From: Marvania coccoides
Lineage: Eukaryota > Chlorophyta > Trebouxiophyceae > Chlorellales > Chlorellaceae
Length of the DNA stretch: 49,038 nt
NCBI GenBank assembly: GCA_963854735.1
Contig: OY978110.1
Coordinates: 1-49,038, forward strand
Direction of reading: 5' to 3'
Shown here piece after piece: positions 19,144-29,523 of this stretch. Both the position numbers and the translations under genes were made by a program. Position 1 is the stretch's first letter. Every line of letters begins with the position of its first letter. The notes below the pieces were generated by a model that was not told the origin of the DNA, did not search any database, and saw only the letters and a list, made by a program, of their open reading frames with translations.

Positions 19144-19746
19144 TTAATCAATTAACGCTAATAAACCTTTTTCTAGCGCTTTCGGTAGACCACCCATTGG
19201 AGTTGTCGGTTGTGGGACTATTGTTGACGGTGGAAAGATAGTTGTTGTTGGATTTTTTTCCAAGAATTTTCTAAATTTTACTATATCGCTATCAAAGGCC
19301 TTGGTTTGAATATTTCCTCATTCCTGTACTATAATTTCAGTTTTTTTAATATCAGCTAATTCTGCGCCACTTATACCAAGTCCAATAAGTATAATAAAAG
19401 ATATAGTTTTTATATATGGTCTAAAAACGTTATTATATCCACGATCCTTTAACATAGTCTCACCATATTTTTCTTTCATAGCAATAAAAACAGTTTCTGT
19501 TGTTGCTAAGAATGTATTTATAATTATTACTTGTATAAATATGAAATATAATTTGACAGTAAAACTTAGACACTTTAAACTTATAGAGAGTCCGACACCT
19601 GCTTTTAATAGAATAAAAAAAGCTTTAATTTCTGAATAATGCATAAGAGATAAATAATAACCTGTAAGACAAAAACACCAAAAAATAATAGTATTAAATA
19701 AAAGAAAATGAGTAATATTAAAATATATGAGAGCAAGTTTTTGCAA
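19144..19746 (-). pseudogene. Decayed copy of the unknown membrane-protein family (copy 2, internal TGA)
   Basis: No ATG; the frame opens after a TAA and could start at TTG 19746. It has hydrophobic segments and then MKEKYGETMLKDRGY. TGA at 19318-19320 interrupts the frame, which then stays open to TAA 19144-19146, giving about 200 codons in total, close to the 202 of the copy at 34709-35317. The TGA stands where both other copies have TGG (ILKDW, ILKKW; here IVQE-stop). After it come a FRKFLEKNP stretch and a Pro/Thr-rich tail. The gene lies downstream of a mutated trnS copy, mirroring trnF-trnS-orf at the start of the window. Most simply it is a pseudogene with a TGG-to-TGA change. Confidence 0.7.
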
Positions 19747-19881
19747 TGTTTTTGATTTTTTTTAAATAAAATCAAGTTTTACACTTGTAGAATAAATAAA
19801 TTTTTCAAAGAAATTGGCAGTCATAAATATTTCATTTTATTTTGTTTGAAGATACCTGAAATTATTTGTTAATATTTATAC

Positions 19882-19966
19882 CGGATGAAAGAGGATTCGA
19901 ACCTCTGATATTTTACAGTATGTCGGTTTTCAAGATCGATACCTTCGACCACTCAAACACTCATCC
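19882..19966 (-). pseudogene. Second copy of tRNA-Ser (TGA), probably decayed
   Basis: A near-identical inverted copy of trnS(uga) at 82-166. It differs by about four transitions, all toward A or T. One creates an A-C mismatch in the anticodon stem (TCGAT/ACCGA); the anticodon TGA is retained. It could still function, but the copy at 82 pairs better. Confidence 0.75.
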
Positions 19967-19998
19967 AAAGAGTTGTCTAGACAGGGAATTAAATCCAC
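19967..19998 (-). pseudogene. Truncated tRNA-Phe fragment
   Basis: An inverted, mutated copy of the 3' part of trnF (GTGTCGTGGATTTAATTCCC, then TGTCTAGAC) upstream of the trnS copy. It is broken at its 5' side exactly where a family B hairpin (GTCAGACAAAGTCTG) begins. Confidence 0.8.
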
Positions 19999-20002
19999 GA
20001 CA

Positions 20003-20285
20003 CACATGTCAGACAAAGTCTGAATAATGGCTGCTTAGTTCAGCTTACTTCTTTCATTTTTTGGCATATTTTCTTAGAAAATATGCCAAAAAATGAAAGA
20101 ACTATGAAAGAAGTAAGGAAGATGCCATTCATGCTTTTGCATATTTTTTTAGAAAATATGAAAAAAGTAAGCAGTAATTCATGAGAGTTTTTCAAACTCT
20201 ATAAAGCTTTGCTTTCATGAGAGTTCAAAGAACTCTATAAAGCTTGAATAAGAGATTTCTCTTATTTTGCTTTCATGCTTTACCT
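20003..20285. repeat. Family B and family A repeat cluster upstream of the duplicated block
   Basis: CAGACAAAGTCTGAATAATGG, a family A palindrome (about 20040-20120), ATGCCATTCATG, another short palindrome, then GAGAGTTTTTCAAACTCT / ATAAAGCTTTGCTTTCATG modules running to the nad7 3' end. Confidence 0.8.
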
Positions 20286-20305
20286 GCAATACTAGATTTT
20301 TTGAA

Positions 20306-21502
20306 TTATCTATCAACTTCGCCGAATACAATATCTTGTGTTCCAATTATAGTAACCACATCTGCAAGCATATGATTTCGAGACATAAAATCAATACCTT
20401 GAAGATGAGCAAAACCTGGCGCACGTATTTTGCAACGATATGGACGATTTGTACCATTACTTACTAGAAATACACCAAATTCACCTTTTGGAGCTTCTAC
20501 TGCAGTATATGTTTCTCCTGCTGGAACTCCAAAACCTTCTGTATAATATTTGAAATGATGAATTAAAGATTCCATCGATTGTTTCATTTGACTTCGAGAA
20601 GGTGGTGTCATTTTTTTATCATCTGTTTTAATAAGACCTTGAGGTAAATCATTAATACATTGCATTATTATTCGAATACTCTGACGCATTTCTTCAATAC
20701 GAATTAAATATCTATCATAACAATCTCCACGAGTACCTACTGGAATATCAAAATTCATTTTATTATAAACATCATAAGGTTGAGTTTTTCGTAAATCCCA
20801 TGAAACACCAGATCCACGAAGCATAACTCCTGAAAATCCCCAATCTAATGCTTGATCTGAAGTTACCACACCAATATCAACTAAACGCTGTTTCCATATA
20901 CGATTTCCAGTAAGCATTTCTTCCATTTCATCAATACGTGAAGCGTACTGTTGACAAAATTTAAAAATATCCTCACATAATCCACTAGGTAAATCTTGTG
21001 CTACACCTCCAGGACGAATATATGCAGCATGCATACGAGCTCCAGAAACTCTCTCATAAAATTCCATTAATTTTTCACGTTCTTCAAATCCCCAAAGAAA
21101 TGGAGTTAATGCACCTACATCCATAGCATGACAAGTTAAAGCTAATAAATGATTTAATAATCGTGTAATTTCTGAAAACAATACTCGAATATATTGAGCA
21201 CGAAGAGGAACTTCACAATTCACAAGTTTTTCAACAGCTAATGAATATGCATGTTCTTGACACATCATTGAAACATAATCTAATCGATCAAAATAAGGTA
21301 ATGCTTGAAGATAATTTTTATATTCAATTAACTTTTCTGTACCACGATGTAATAATCCAATATGTGGATCAGCACGTTGTACAACTTCTCCATTCATTTC
21401 CAAAACCAGTCTTAATACTCCGTGAGCTGCTGGATGTTGAGGACCAAAATTTATTGTAAAATTTTTAACTTTTTTTGGACTAATAGCTTTTTCAATTGCC
21501 AT
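20306..21502 (-). CDS. nad7: NADH dehydrogenase subunit 7 (complex I 49 kDa)
   Basis: This 398-aa protein of the NuoD/49-kDa family helps form the quinone-binding cavity of complex I. The N-terminal [20 protein letters not shown] is the family signature, followed by [19 protein letters not shown] and, at the C-terminus, DIVFGEVDR. Length matches the usual 390-400 aa. There are no introns, although plant nad7 has several. It is first of the minus-strand respiratory set cox2, cox3, nad7 read toward cox1. Confidence 0.98.
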   Translation of the reverse strand: MAIEKAISPKKVKNFTINFGPQHPAAHGVLRLVLEMNGEVVQRADPHIGLLHRGTEKLIEYKNYLQALPYFDRLDYVSMMCQEHAYSLAVEKLVNCEVPLRAQYIRVLFSEITRLLNHLLALTCHAMDVGALTPFLWGFEEREKLMEFYERVSGARMHAAYIRPGGVAQDLPSGLCEDIFKFCQQYASRIDEMEEMLTGNRIWKQRLVDIGVVTSDQALDWGFSGVMLRGSGVSWDLRKTQPYDVYNKMNFDIPVGTRGDCYDRYLIRIEEMRQSIRIIMQCINDLPQGLIKTDDKKMTPPSRSQMKQSMESLIHHFKYYTEGFGVPAGETYTAVEAPKGEFGVFLVSNGTNRPYRCKIRAPGFAHLQGIDFMSRNHMLADVVTIIGTQDIVFGEVDR

Positions 21503-21915
21503 TTTTTTTATATATTTTTTTGTATTTAATTTAGGATTTTCAAATACTTGAAAAGGTCTACTTACTTTTCAAGAATTTTATTCCTTGAAAAGGAAAATGA
21601 AATTATTTCATTTTATTAAATTATGCTTATAAAAATATGTTCTTACAAAATAAGATTTTTTTATAAGTATAGAGAAATATTTCTGTTATATTATAAAATA
21701 GGGACATTTTTACTTCTTTTATATTTGTGGCATATTTTCTAAGAAAATATGCCACAAATATAAAAGAAGTAAGGTACATTCTTACTTTTGCATAGTTTTG
21801 GCATATTTTGACATAGTTCTAGCATATTTTCTTAGAAAATATGCTAGAACTATGAAAAAAGTAAGAATGTTATGAATATTAAATATGTTTAAATTATTTC
21901 TAGTCATACTATTAA
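21503..21915. repeat. nad7-cox3 spacer with families A and C
   Basis: Family C hairpin (TTTTCAAGAATTTTATTCCT near 21570), then two family A palindromes at about 21711-21775 and 21780-21868, the second based on CATAGTTCTAGCATATTTTC. No gene is seen. Confidence 0.8.
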
Positions 21916-22704
21916 TTAAGTACCACCCCAATAATAAATTGATACAAATAAAAACAGCCATACTACATCAACCATATGCCAATACCATGCAGCTGCTTCA
22001 AATCCAAAATGATGGTTTTTTGTAAAATGATGTTTAATTAATCGAATTAAACATACAGTTAAAAAAACTGTTCCAATAAAAACATGAAAACCATGAAATC
22101 CAGTTGCCATATAAAATGTAGAACCATAAATACTATCAGAAATAGTAAAAGGAGCTTCTAAATATTCATAAGCTTGAAATCCTGTAAAAATTACAGCTAA
22201 TAAAACAGTAATAGCTAATGAAATAATAGCTTGCTGACGATTTCCAGATAAAAGAGCATGATGTGCCCAAGTTACTGATGCGCCAGAAGTTAATAAAATA
22301 ATAGTGTTTAAAAAAGGAATTTCCCAAGGATTTAATACTTCAATTCCTTTTGGTGGCCAAACAGCACCAATTTCTACAGCAGGAGCTAAACTTGAATGAA
22401 AAAATGCCCAAAAAAATGCTAAAAAAAACATAATTTCAGAAACAATAAATAAAATCATTCCATAACGTAATCCTGTTTGTACTGCAGAAGTATGAATACC
22501 TTGATATGTAGATTCACGAACTACATCTCTCCACCATACAAACATAGAATAAAGAACCATAGCAATACCAAAAGGTAATACGAAAGTTCCACCTTCATAT
22601 GAATGCATATACATAACCCCACCTACAGTTGTAACAAATGTTGCCATTGAAGCAAATAAAGGCCATGGACTAGGATCTACTAAATGATAAGGATGTCTTG
22701 ACAT
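21916..22704 (-). CDS. cox3: Cytochrome c oxidase subunit 3
   Basis: This 262-aa core membrane subunit of complex IV has seven hydrophobic helices. The start is ATG 22704 ([17 protein letters not shown]), which matches the family N-terminus; the frame extends 19 codons upstream but without homology. [14 protein letters not shown] and the C-terminal [19 protein letters not shown] are signatures. Length is standard (260-265 aa). Confidence 0.98.
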   Translation of the reverse strand: MSRHPYHLVDPSPWPLFASMATFVTTVGGVMYMHSYEGGTFVLPFGIAMVLYSMFVWWRDVVRESTYQGIHTSAVQTGLRYGMILFIVSEIMFFLAFFWAFFHSSLAPAVEIGAVWPPKGIEVLNPWEIPFLNTIILLTSGASVTWAHHALLSGNRQQAIISLAITVLLAVIFTGFQAYEYLEAPFTISDSIYGSTFYMATGFHGFHVFIGTVFLTVCLIRLIKHHFTKNHHFGFEAAAWYWHMVDVVWLFLFVSIYYWGGT

Positions 22705-22784
22705 AAAAAAAAAATTTTTCTTTAAATATATTTGAATTATAAAGTAAATATTTAAAAACATAAAACTTTATAATAACGAAGAAC

Positions 22785-22970
22785 TCTATACATGACAGCA
22801 TAATAAGGTATTTCTCTTATTCCTGCAGTATAAAGCTTGAATAAGAGAATTCTCTTATTTTGCTTTTATGACTTTTTAAAAAAGAAAAGTCTTACTTATC
22901 TTTTTATTTCTTTCATATTTCTAGCATATTTTCTTAGAAAATATGAAAGAAATATGCCAAAAATAAAAAA
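22785..22970. repeat. cox3-cox2 spacer repeats
   Basis: Family B module (ATAATAAGGTATTTCTCTTATTCC and AATAAGAGAATTCTCTTATT hairpins), then a family A palindrome at about 22905-22965 ending just before the cox2 stop. Confidence 0.8.
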
Positions 22971-22971
22971 A

Positions 22972-23748
22972 TTAAAGTTCTTCAAGTTTTGTAGATACCC
23001 ATGAAATATAGTTATCCACTGATACAGCTTCTACTACAATAGGCATAAACGCGTGATTTACCCCACATAATTCACTACATTGTCCATAAAATACTCCTTC
23101 TCTTTTTATAAATAAAGGAACTTGATTTAATCGGCCAGGAACCGCATCACATTTTACACCTAATGAAGGAACAGCCCAGCTATGAAGCACATCAGCAGCC
23201 GTAATAATTACACGAATATGTGTATTAGCAGGAACTACCATTCTATTATCTACTTCTAGAAGTCGTAATTGACCTAATTCTAATTCATCATCAGGAATCA
23301 TATAACTATCAAAAGCAATACTTTGATCATCTGCTTGAGTATAATCAGAATATTCATATGACCAATACCACTGATGACCTACAGCTTTTACTGTTACAGC
23401 TGGATCTACTACTTCATCTAAACTATATAAAAGAGCAAATGAAGGAATAGCAATTAATACAAGAATTAAACTTGGTGTTAAAGTCCAAGCAATTTCAATT
23501 GCAGTTCCATGAATAATTTTTTCAGGAAGTGGGTTTTTTCGCGCATTAAAATGATATACTGTTCGTGCAATCATCCAAACAACAAAAGTAATAATTAAAA
23601 TCAAGAAAAACATAATATCATGATGCAAATCAATAAGACCTTGCATAATAGGTGTTGCAGGATCTTGAAATCCTATTTGCCAAGGTTCAGGTGCATCAGC
23701 AAACGCTTTTGCTGGAAAAATAAAGCTTAATAAAAATAATAAATTCAT
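22972..23748 (-). CDS. cox2: Cytochrome c oxidase subunit 2
   Basis: This 258-aa complex IV subunit accepts electrons from cytochrome c at its CuA centre. Two N-terminal transmembrane segments precede a soluble cupredoxin domain. [12 protein letters not shown] carries the aromatic electron-entry region, and the CuA ligands lie in [18 protein letters not shown] plus an upstream His in [12 protein letters not shown]. The first 17 residues ([17 protein letters not shown]) look like a cleavable leader. Gene intact, no split. Confidence 0.98.
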   Translation of the reverse strand: MNLLFLLSFIFPAKAFADAPEPWQIGFQDPATPIMQGLIDLHHDIMFFLILIITFVVWMIARTVYHFNARKNPLPEKIIHGTAIEIAWTLTPSLILVLIAIPSFALLYSLDEVVDPAVTVKAVGHQWYWSYEYSDYTQADDQSIAFDSYMIPDDELELGQLRLLEVDNRMVVPANTHIRVIITAADVLHSWAVPSLGVKCDAVPGRLNQVPLFIKREGVFYGQCSELCGVNHAFMPIVVEAVSVDNYISWVSTKLEEL

Positions 23749-23807
23749 AAATTTAAAGTTTTTTTATAAAAAACAAAAGAAAAATAGTAACCAATATATA
23801 AAATATA

Positions 23808-23881
23808 TGGGCAAGAAGGGACTTGAACCCCTGACTTTACGCTTATCAAGCGTATACTCTAACCAACTGAGTTACTTGCCC
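23808..23881 (-). tRNA. trnI(gau): tRNA-Ile (GAT)
   Basis: The acceptor GGGCAAG pairs with CTTGCCC, and the anticodon stem TACGC/GCGTA encloses TTGATAA (GAT). Confidence 0.94.
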
Positions 23882-24699
23882 TTTTCAAGAAATATATTCA
23901 TTTTCAAGCAGAAAATTCTCCTTACTTCTTTCATAGTTCTTTCATATTTCTAAGAAATATGCCAGAACTATGAAAGAAGTAAGAATGTACCTTTTTAAGT
24001 ATTTAAATATCCTTACTTCTTTCATATTTTTTTTCTATTTATAATATTTTTGTTGTTTTATGTATATATTTTACCATACTAACTTAGTGAGCTTTTATGA
24101 AAAATTCTAAATGTTCAAAAAAAAACTAAAAAGAGAGTTTTTTGTAATCTATATAATCAACAAATTTTAACCGAAAATTACTAAAAAAAAAGATATATAA
24201 CAGTCTTTTTATCTATTAGAAATACATTTATTTTATTCATTTTTTATATTATAAAATTTTAAACACAAGAATTTCCAAATATTGGAAAAGGTCTTTTTAT
24301 ACAAATATAATCAAAACCTTGCCGCGTTTTACCAAAAAAAAGCTAAAATAACAGAACTGCTTCCTGTATAGAGCTTGAATAAGAGAAATCTCTTATTTTG
24401 CTTTCGTGTCAGACAAAGTCTGAAGAGAGTTCAAAGAACTCTATAAAGCTTTGCTTTCATGATTGAGAAGCAATGCCTTCTAAAAAAGCTCTGAGAAGGG
24501 TCTAGGAAGCATTTTAAGTGATGTCTATTGAATTCCCTTATAGATTAACTCTGAAAGACCCTTTTTTTAAAAGAGACCTGTAATGAACATTAGTATATTA
24601 ATAGAGTTATTCTTTCAATTATTAAAATAATTCAAATGCTTATTTTTTATTAAATTATTGGGTGTATTTTATATAGATACAAATTTCATTTAAATCTTC
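23882..24699. repeat. Largest gene-free divergent spacer (trnI / trnY)
   Basis: About 0.8 kb between divergent blocks. It holds a family A palindrome (23920-23990), AT-rich sequence with no evident structure (about 24020-24340), then family B modules (24360-24470: AATAAGAGAAATCTCTTATT, CAGACAAAGTCTG, AGAGTTCAAAGAACTCT, GCTTTGCTTTCATG). It is a candidate for promoters or a replication origin on position alone; no motif supports either directly. Confidence 0.6.
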
Positions 24700-24782
24700 G
24701 GGAAAGTGGCTGAGTGGTTAAAAGCGACAGACTGTAAATCTGTTGAAGTTTTTCTACGTAGGTTCGAATCCTGCCTTTCCCA
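24700..24782 (+). tRNA. trnY: tRNA-Tyr (GTA)
   Basis: Class II tRNA. The acceptor GGGAAAG pairs with CTTTCCC, the anticodon stem CAGA/TCTG encloses CTGTAAA (GTA), and there is a long variable arm. Confidence 0.94.
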
Positions 24783-25006
24783 AGTTGTTTCGCAACTATT
24801 GTTGAAAACAATCAGATATATAAAGTATGCGAGTGTCAAAGTACATTCTTACTTTTGCATAGTTCGTTAGAACTATGAAAAAAGTAAGGATTAGCATCTT
24901 TTAAATATTTAACATATTTTGTTTTATCTGATATTTATTGAAACGAACATAAATTATTTCATTATATATATTATGTTCCGTATCTTTTTTTAAAAAAATT
25001 AAAAAT

Positions 25007-25480
25007 ATGCCACAATTAGATAAAGTCACGTTTTTTTCACAATTCTTTTGGTTATGTTTTTTTTATTTAGGATTTTATTATGTTCTTGTAAAATATTTTC
25101 TTCCTAAAATTAGTAGAATACTAGCAGTTCGTAAAACAAAATTAAAAAGTTCTCACGAAGGTATTCAATCAGTTCAAGATGAAAATAATCAAATTCGAAT
25201 TAATTCAGATAGTCTTGTATCACAAGCGTTTTCTGCTTCAAAAAATTTATTTGAAATTTTTTTTTCACAAACTACAAATTGGGTGGATTCTACAATAAAT
25301 TCATTAAATAAAACACATTATCAAGTACTGAATAAATCATATATTAATGGAATAGGAGAAACTTCACTTTCTCAAAATATTCTTTTTTATCATGCTTCAA
25401 ATTCAATTCCTGAAAAATTAGCAGTAAAATTTTTACTTGAAAAAATGAAAAATATGAATTCATCACGTAAAATAGCGTAA
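25007..25480 (+). CDS. atp8: ATP synthase F0 subunit 8
   Basis: A 157-aa protein of the plant/algal Atp8 (YMF19) type. The N-terminus MPQLDKVTFFSQFFWLCFFY is diagnostic and forms the single transmembrane helix (about 9-28). The rest is a poorly conserved hydrophilic stator tail. It helps assemble the peripheral stalk of F1Fo ATP synthase. It lies 34 bases upstream of atp4 on the same strand, so the two stator subunits are probably co-transcribed. Confidence 0.95.
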   Translation: MPQLDKVTFFSQFFWLCFFYLGFYYVLVKYFLPKISRILAVRKTKLKSSHEGIQSVQDENNQIRINSDSLVSQAFSASKNLFEIFFSQTTNWVDSTINSLNKTHYQVLNKSYINGIGETSLSQNILFYHASNSIPEKLAVKFLLEKMKNMNSSRKIA

Positions 25481-25514
25481 TAGAATTCTTTTTTTTTAAA
25501 CAATAATAAAAACT

Positions 25515-26081
25515 ATGGATACTCGACAAAAATTAAGAATGTATTTATTTGGTTTTTTAGCATTTTGTGTTTTAAGTTCTAAACATATCATTATTTATAA
25601 CGAAGAAACATTAGTTGCTTTAAGTTTTTTTTGTTTCGTTTTTTTTATTTCTCATTATTTTGGAACTACAATAACAGAATCGTTAAATGAGCGTAGCGAA
25701 ATTATACACCAAGAACTACAAAATTTTTTAAATATTAAAGAGCAATCTTTAAATAAACTAAAAGCAGAATACCAAAAAGTTTCTGAATTACCTCTTGGAT
25801 TACAAAATTTAGCACTGTTTACAACTACAGAATTACATAAATTTAATTCAAACACACAAAAAGCTCTTACAAATATATTTATTCATCAAATTGGAGGGAA
25901 ATTTAAAACATTATCTTTCTCTAAATTAGTTCTTCAACAAAATCTTCAATATCTTCTTTCTCAAAATATTTTATCAAATGTATTAGTTGCTTATCAAAAA
26001 AATTCGGAATTATCGAAAGGAATTCCAATTTCGCAAAAAACTATACAAAATACAATTCAATTGCTTTTAAAAAGTAAATAA
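25515..26081 (+). CDS. atp4: ATP synthase F0 subunit b
   Basis: A 188-aa YMF39/Atp4 protein, the peripheral-stalk b subunit. Two N-terminal hydrophobic segments (about 9-23 and 33-50) are followed by ITESLNERSEIIHQELQNF, the usual start of the long stalk helix; the rest is hydrophilic and helical. It is identified by size, topology and its place after atp8 more than by strict sequence identity. A clean hairpin follows the stop. Confidence 0.88.
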   Translation: MDTRQKLRMYLFGFLAFCVLSSKHIIIYNEETLVALSFFCFVFFISHYFGTTITESLNERSEIIHQELQNFLNIKEQSLNKLKAEYQKVSELPLGLQNLALFTTTELHKFNSNTQKALTNIFIHQIGGKFKTLSFSKLVLQQNLQYLLSQNILSNVLVAYQKNSELSKGIPISQKTIQNTIQLLLKSK

Positions 26082-26116
26082 TTTTTATACTAGGTAAAAA
26101 TTTCATTTCTTTAATA

Positions 26117-26153
26117 TTTTTAATTGAGTCTCTAATTGAGACTCAATTAAAAA
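26117..26153. terminator. Hairpin after atp4
   Basis: TTTTAATTGAGTC / GACTCAATTAAAA with loop TCTAATTGA-type, about 35 bases after the atp4 stop. Probably marks an RNA 3' end or processing site; role inferred. Confidence 0.6.
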
Positions 26154-26204
26154 TAATCTTTTCCCCTGTATTTTAATAATGTAAAAGTATTTTTAAAATC
26201 TTAA

Positions 26205-26300
26205 AAAAGGTACGTTCTTACTTTTGCATAGTTTTGGCATATTTCTTTCATATTTTCTTAGAAAATATGCTAGAAATATGAAAGAAGTAAGAACGTTTTT
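26205..26300. repeat. Family A palindrome before trnL
   Basis: GTACGTTCTTACTTTTGCAT opens a palindrome whose right end reads AAGTAAGAACGTTTT; the centre is TTTTCTTAGAAAA. Confidence 0.85.
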
Positions 26301-26309
26301 TAAAAAGAA

Positions 26310-26393
26310 GCTCACTTGGTGAAATTGGTATACACGACAGACTTAAAATCTGTTCCTATTTTCGGGGTATCGGTTCAAGTCCGATAGTGAGCA
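26310..26393 (+). tRNA. trnL(uaa): tRNA-Leu (TAA)
   Basis: Class II tRNA. The acceptor GCTCACT pairs with AGTGAGC, and the anticodon stem CAGA/TCTG encloses CTTAAAA (TAA). No intron. Confidence 0.95.
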
Positions 26394-26781
26394 TTTGATT
26401 CATGAAAAGTTCTACTTTTATAGAATTCTTCGAACTCTCTTCAGACTTTGTTTGACATGAAAGATTTCATCTTTATAAAGTTTGAAAAACTCTCATGAAA
26501 GCAAAGCTTTATAGAGTTCTTTGAACTCTCATGAATTACTGCTTACTTTTTTCAAAGTAAGATGTAATTATTCAGACTTTGTCTGACATGAATGGCATCT
26601 TCTTTACTTTTGCATGTTTTTGGCATATTTTCTTAAAAAATATGCAAAAGTAAGAATGAACCTTTTAAAAAAGTAAGCAGCCATTATACTGGTTTTTAAA
26701 CAATATAAAACTCTAGTTTTATGACAATAAAATAAATTATTGTAAAAGTATTTAAATATTTATGTTTAAACACTAAAAAAA
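26394..26781. repeat. trnL-trnR spacer filled with family B modules
   Basis: Family B modules in reverse orientation (CATGAAAGCAAAGCTTTAT, AGAGTTCTTTGAACTCT, CAGACTTTGTCTGACATG), a short family A palindrome near 26604-26652, then AT-rich sequence. No gene is seen. Confidence 0.8.
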
Positions 26782-26855
26782 GCATTCTTAGCTCAGTTGG
26801 ATAGAGCAACAACCTTCTAAGTTGATGGTCGCAGGTTCAAATCCTGCAGAGTGCA
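26782..26855 (+). tRNA. trnR(ucu): tRNA-Arg (TCT)
   Basis: The acceptor GCATTCT pairs with AGAGTGC, the anticodon stem CAAC/GTTG encloses CTTCTAA (TCT), and the T arm is GCAGGTTCAAATCCTGC. Confidence 0.94.
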
Positions 26856-27343
26856 GTTTGTAAAACATTACAGATAAAGTATAAATAATAATATTATTAA
26901 ATCGCTTTATTAAAAATAATGCTTTACATTTATTATGTACAAAGCAAGAATAGAGTCAATTTTTAACTCCCCCTTTTCAAGTATTTGAATACCTTTTCAA
27001 AAATTTGAAAACCCTTAAAAAAAACCTTTTATTGCAAGTTTTGTATGAATACTGACCTTTTTCAATTTCTTATTGCATACAAAATATGAATAATTATTCA
27101 TATTTTGAATGACAATTACAGGCTATTAAGGTAGCTAGTGAGAATATAACCCAGGGCGCTTATGCTCCTGGTGTTAACAACACTTAGGTACATTTTTATT
27201 TTTTCATATTTCTTTCATATTTCTAAGAAATATGCCAAAAATATGCTAGAAATATGAAAGAACTATGAAAAAAGTAAGGCATAGCCTGAATAATTGCTTT
27301 GCAAATCATTGAAAACCGTCATTTATTGAAAAAGAATTCTTTT
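26856..27343. repeat. trnR-nad5 spacer with families C, E and A
   Basis: Family C elements (26970-27015), a family E element (27121-27187, CCCAGGGCGCTTATGCTCCTGG type) and a family A palindrome (27190-27275), followed by a family B scrap. No gene is seen. Confidence 0.75.
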
Positions 27344-29374
27344 ATGTATTTACTTATTATTACTTTCCCTTTGCTTGGAAGTATTTTTACAGGATTTTTT
27401 GGTCGATTTTTAGGATTTCGAGGAGCCGCTCTTATTAGTATTGGATGTGTAGTATCTTCTGCTATTTTAAGTAGTGTCGCTTTTTACGAAGTAGCACTTT
27501 CTGGAAGTCCATGTTCTATAGTACTAGCACCTTGGTTTGTTTCGGAATTATTTCAAGCAAATTGGGGATTTTATTTTGATACTTTAACAGTTGTTATGCT
27601 GTTTGTTATTACAAGTGTTAGTAGTTTAGTACATATATATTCACTTTCATATATGGAACAAGATCCGCATATTCCACGATTTTTATGTTATCTTTCAATC
27701 TTTACGTTTTTTATGATTATGTTGGTTACTGCGGATAATTTTCTTCAAATGTTCTTTGGCTGGGAAGGAGTAGGATTAGCTTCATATTTACTTATTAATT
27801 TTTGGTTTACTCGATTACAAGCATCAAAAGCATCGATTAAAGCGATGTTAGTTAACCGAGTAGGTGATTTTGGATTAGCTTTAGGTGTTTTAGCTCTGTT
27901 TTATGTGTTCAAAACAACTGATTTTGCTTCCATATTTCCTTGCGTTCCTTTTATGGCTCATCAAAAATTCATATTTTGTACTTTTGAATTTGATGCTTTA
28001 ACATGTATTTGTCTTCTTTTATTTGTAGGAGCTATTGGAAAATCAGCTCAATTGGGTTTACACACTTGGTTACCTGATGCCATGGAAGGTCCAACTCCTG
28101 TATCAGCTTTAATTCATGCAGCAACAATGGTAACAGCTGGTGTATTTATGATAGCACGATGCTCTCCACTTTTTGAATATGCTCCAAATGCTCTAGCAGT
28201 TGTCGCTATTTTAGGTGCAATGACATGTTTTTTTGCAGCGACAGTCGGTGTTGTTCAAAATGATTTAAAACGTGTGATTGCATATTCTACTGCAAGTCAA
28301 TTAGGATATATGATATTTGTTTGTGGACTTTCACATTATTCTGTAGGAGTTTTTCATCTTTTAAATCATGCTTTTTTTAAAGCTCTTTTATTTTTAAGTG
28401 CAGGATCTGTGATTCATGCCCTTTCTGATGAACAAGACATGCGAAAAATGGGTGGATTAGCTCAATTACTTCCTTTTACTTTTTCGATGATGACTATAGG
28501 AAGTTTAGCTCTTGTAGGTTTTCCTTTTCTTACAGGTTTTTATTCAAAAGACGTCATTTTAGAAATAGCAGCTGCTAAATATACACTTAGTGGAAATTTC
28601 TGTTATTTTTTTGGAAGTATTGTGGTATTACTGACTTCTTATTATTCTTTTCGTGTACTTGTTTTAACATTTTTAGGCTCAAATACCGCATATAAATCGT
28701 CAATGAAAAATGTCCATGATGCTCCATTTCTGATGGCAATTCCTTTAGTACTTTTAGCATTTGGAAGTATCTTTGGAGGATATATTGCCAAAGATATGAT
28801 GATTGGAGTCGGTACAAATTTTTGGTCAAATGCTATTTTTGTACTTCCTGATAATAATGTTCTTTTAGAATCAGAATATATTTCACAAACTCAAAAATTT
28901 CTTCCACTTATTTTTACAGGAGCAGGTGCACTATTTGCTTATCTTATAAATAAAACTTGGATATTTTCTATTTATTCTTTTAAAAAAAGTTCAGTAGGAC
29001 GAAATCTTTATAGTTTTTTAAATAAAAGATGGTATTTTGATAAAGTCTATAATGATTATATTTCTCAAACTGCTTTACTTTTTGGATATAATATTAGTTT
29101 TAAAACTTTAGATAAAGGAAGTTTCGAAATTTTAGGACCTTCTGGAATAGCCAGTACTGCTTTAAACATTACAAAATATTTTAGTCGATTACAAAGTGGT
29201 ATGATTTATCATTATGCAGTTGTTATGTTAATTGGTCTTTTAGTATTTGTAACTTTAGGAAGTTTTTGGGATATTTTAGAAACTTTTTTAGATACTCGAT
29301 TCTATTTTATTTATTTTGCTAGTTTTTTAATTTTTAATTCAAATTTCTTTTCGAAAAAAAAAACTCACTCTTAG
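27344..29374 (+). CDS. nad5: NADH dehydrogenase subunit 5
   Basis: This 676-aa proton-pumping antiporter-like subunit lies at the distal end of the complex I membrane arm. It has about fifteen hydrophobic helices. The conserved core [20 protein letters not shown], then [13 protein letters not shown], holds the key charged and His residues. The start is taken at ATG 27344 ([15 protein letters not shown]), which fits the family; the 15 codons upstream begin with TTG and come from a repeat. It is followed by nad4 after a hairpin. Confidence 0.98.
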   Translation: MYLLIITFPLLGSIFTGFFGRFLGFRGAALISIGCVVSSAILSSVAFYEVALSGSPCSIVLAPWFVSELFQANWGFYFDTLTVVMLFVITSVSSLVHIYSLSYMEQDPHIPRFLCYLSIFTFFMIMLVTADNFLQMFFGWEGVGLASYLLINFWFTRLQASKASIKAMLVNRVGDFGLALGVLALFYVFKTTDFASIFPCVPFMAHQKFIFCTFEFDALTCICLLLFVGAIGKSAQLGLHTWLPDAMEGPTPVSALIHAATMVTAGVFMIARCSPLFEYAPNALAVVAILGAMTCFFAATVGVVQNDLKRVIAYSTASQLGYMIFVCGLSHYSVGVFHLLNHAFFKALLFLSAGSVIHALSDEQDMRKMGGLAQLLPFTFSMMTIGSLALVGFPFLTGFYSKDVILEIAAAKYTLSGNFCYFFGSIVVLLTSYYSFRVLVLTFLGSNTAYKSSMKNVHDAPFLMAIPLVLLAFGSIFGGYIAKDMMIGVGTNFWSNAIFVLPDNNVLLESEYISQTQKFLPLIFTGAGALFAYLINKTWIFSIYSFKKSSVGRNLYSFLNKRWYFDKVYNDYISQTALLFGYNISFKTLDKGSFEILGPSGIASTALNITKYFSRLQSGMIYHYAVVMLIGLLVFVTLGSFWDILETFLDTRFYFIYFASFLIFNSNFFSKKKTHS

Positions 29375-29427
29375 AATTATTTCAAAAAGTGATTCTGATT
29401 CTTTTTTGAAAATTTAACCTTATAAAA

Positions 29428-29503
29428 ATTGCTTTCTTTTGTAATACTTACTTTTACCTTTTATGGAAAACAAAGTAAGTATTACAGAAGAAAAAAGCAA
29501 TCT
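29428..29503. repeat. Hairpin between nad5 and nad4
   Basis: ATTGCTTTCTTTTGTAATAC... and its imperfect complement around TTATGGAAAA. It separates two co-oriented complex I genes and could be a processing signal. Confidence 0.65.
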
Positions 29504-29523
29504 CTAAAAATTTCTTTTTTTTT

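Noticed and set aside
19144..19746. Reassignment of TGA to Trp in this genome
   Set aside because: The only tRNA-Trp has anticodon CCA, core genes use TGG, and rps3 ends in TGA; one TGA in a decayed duplicate is not evidence.
23882..24699. RNase P RNA or another structured RNA in the largest spacer
   Set aside because: No GAGGAAAGTC-like or other conserved P4 sequence seen; only AT-rich DNA and known repeat modules.
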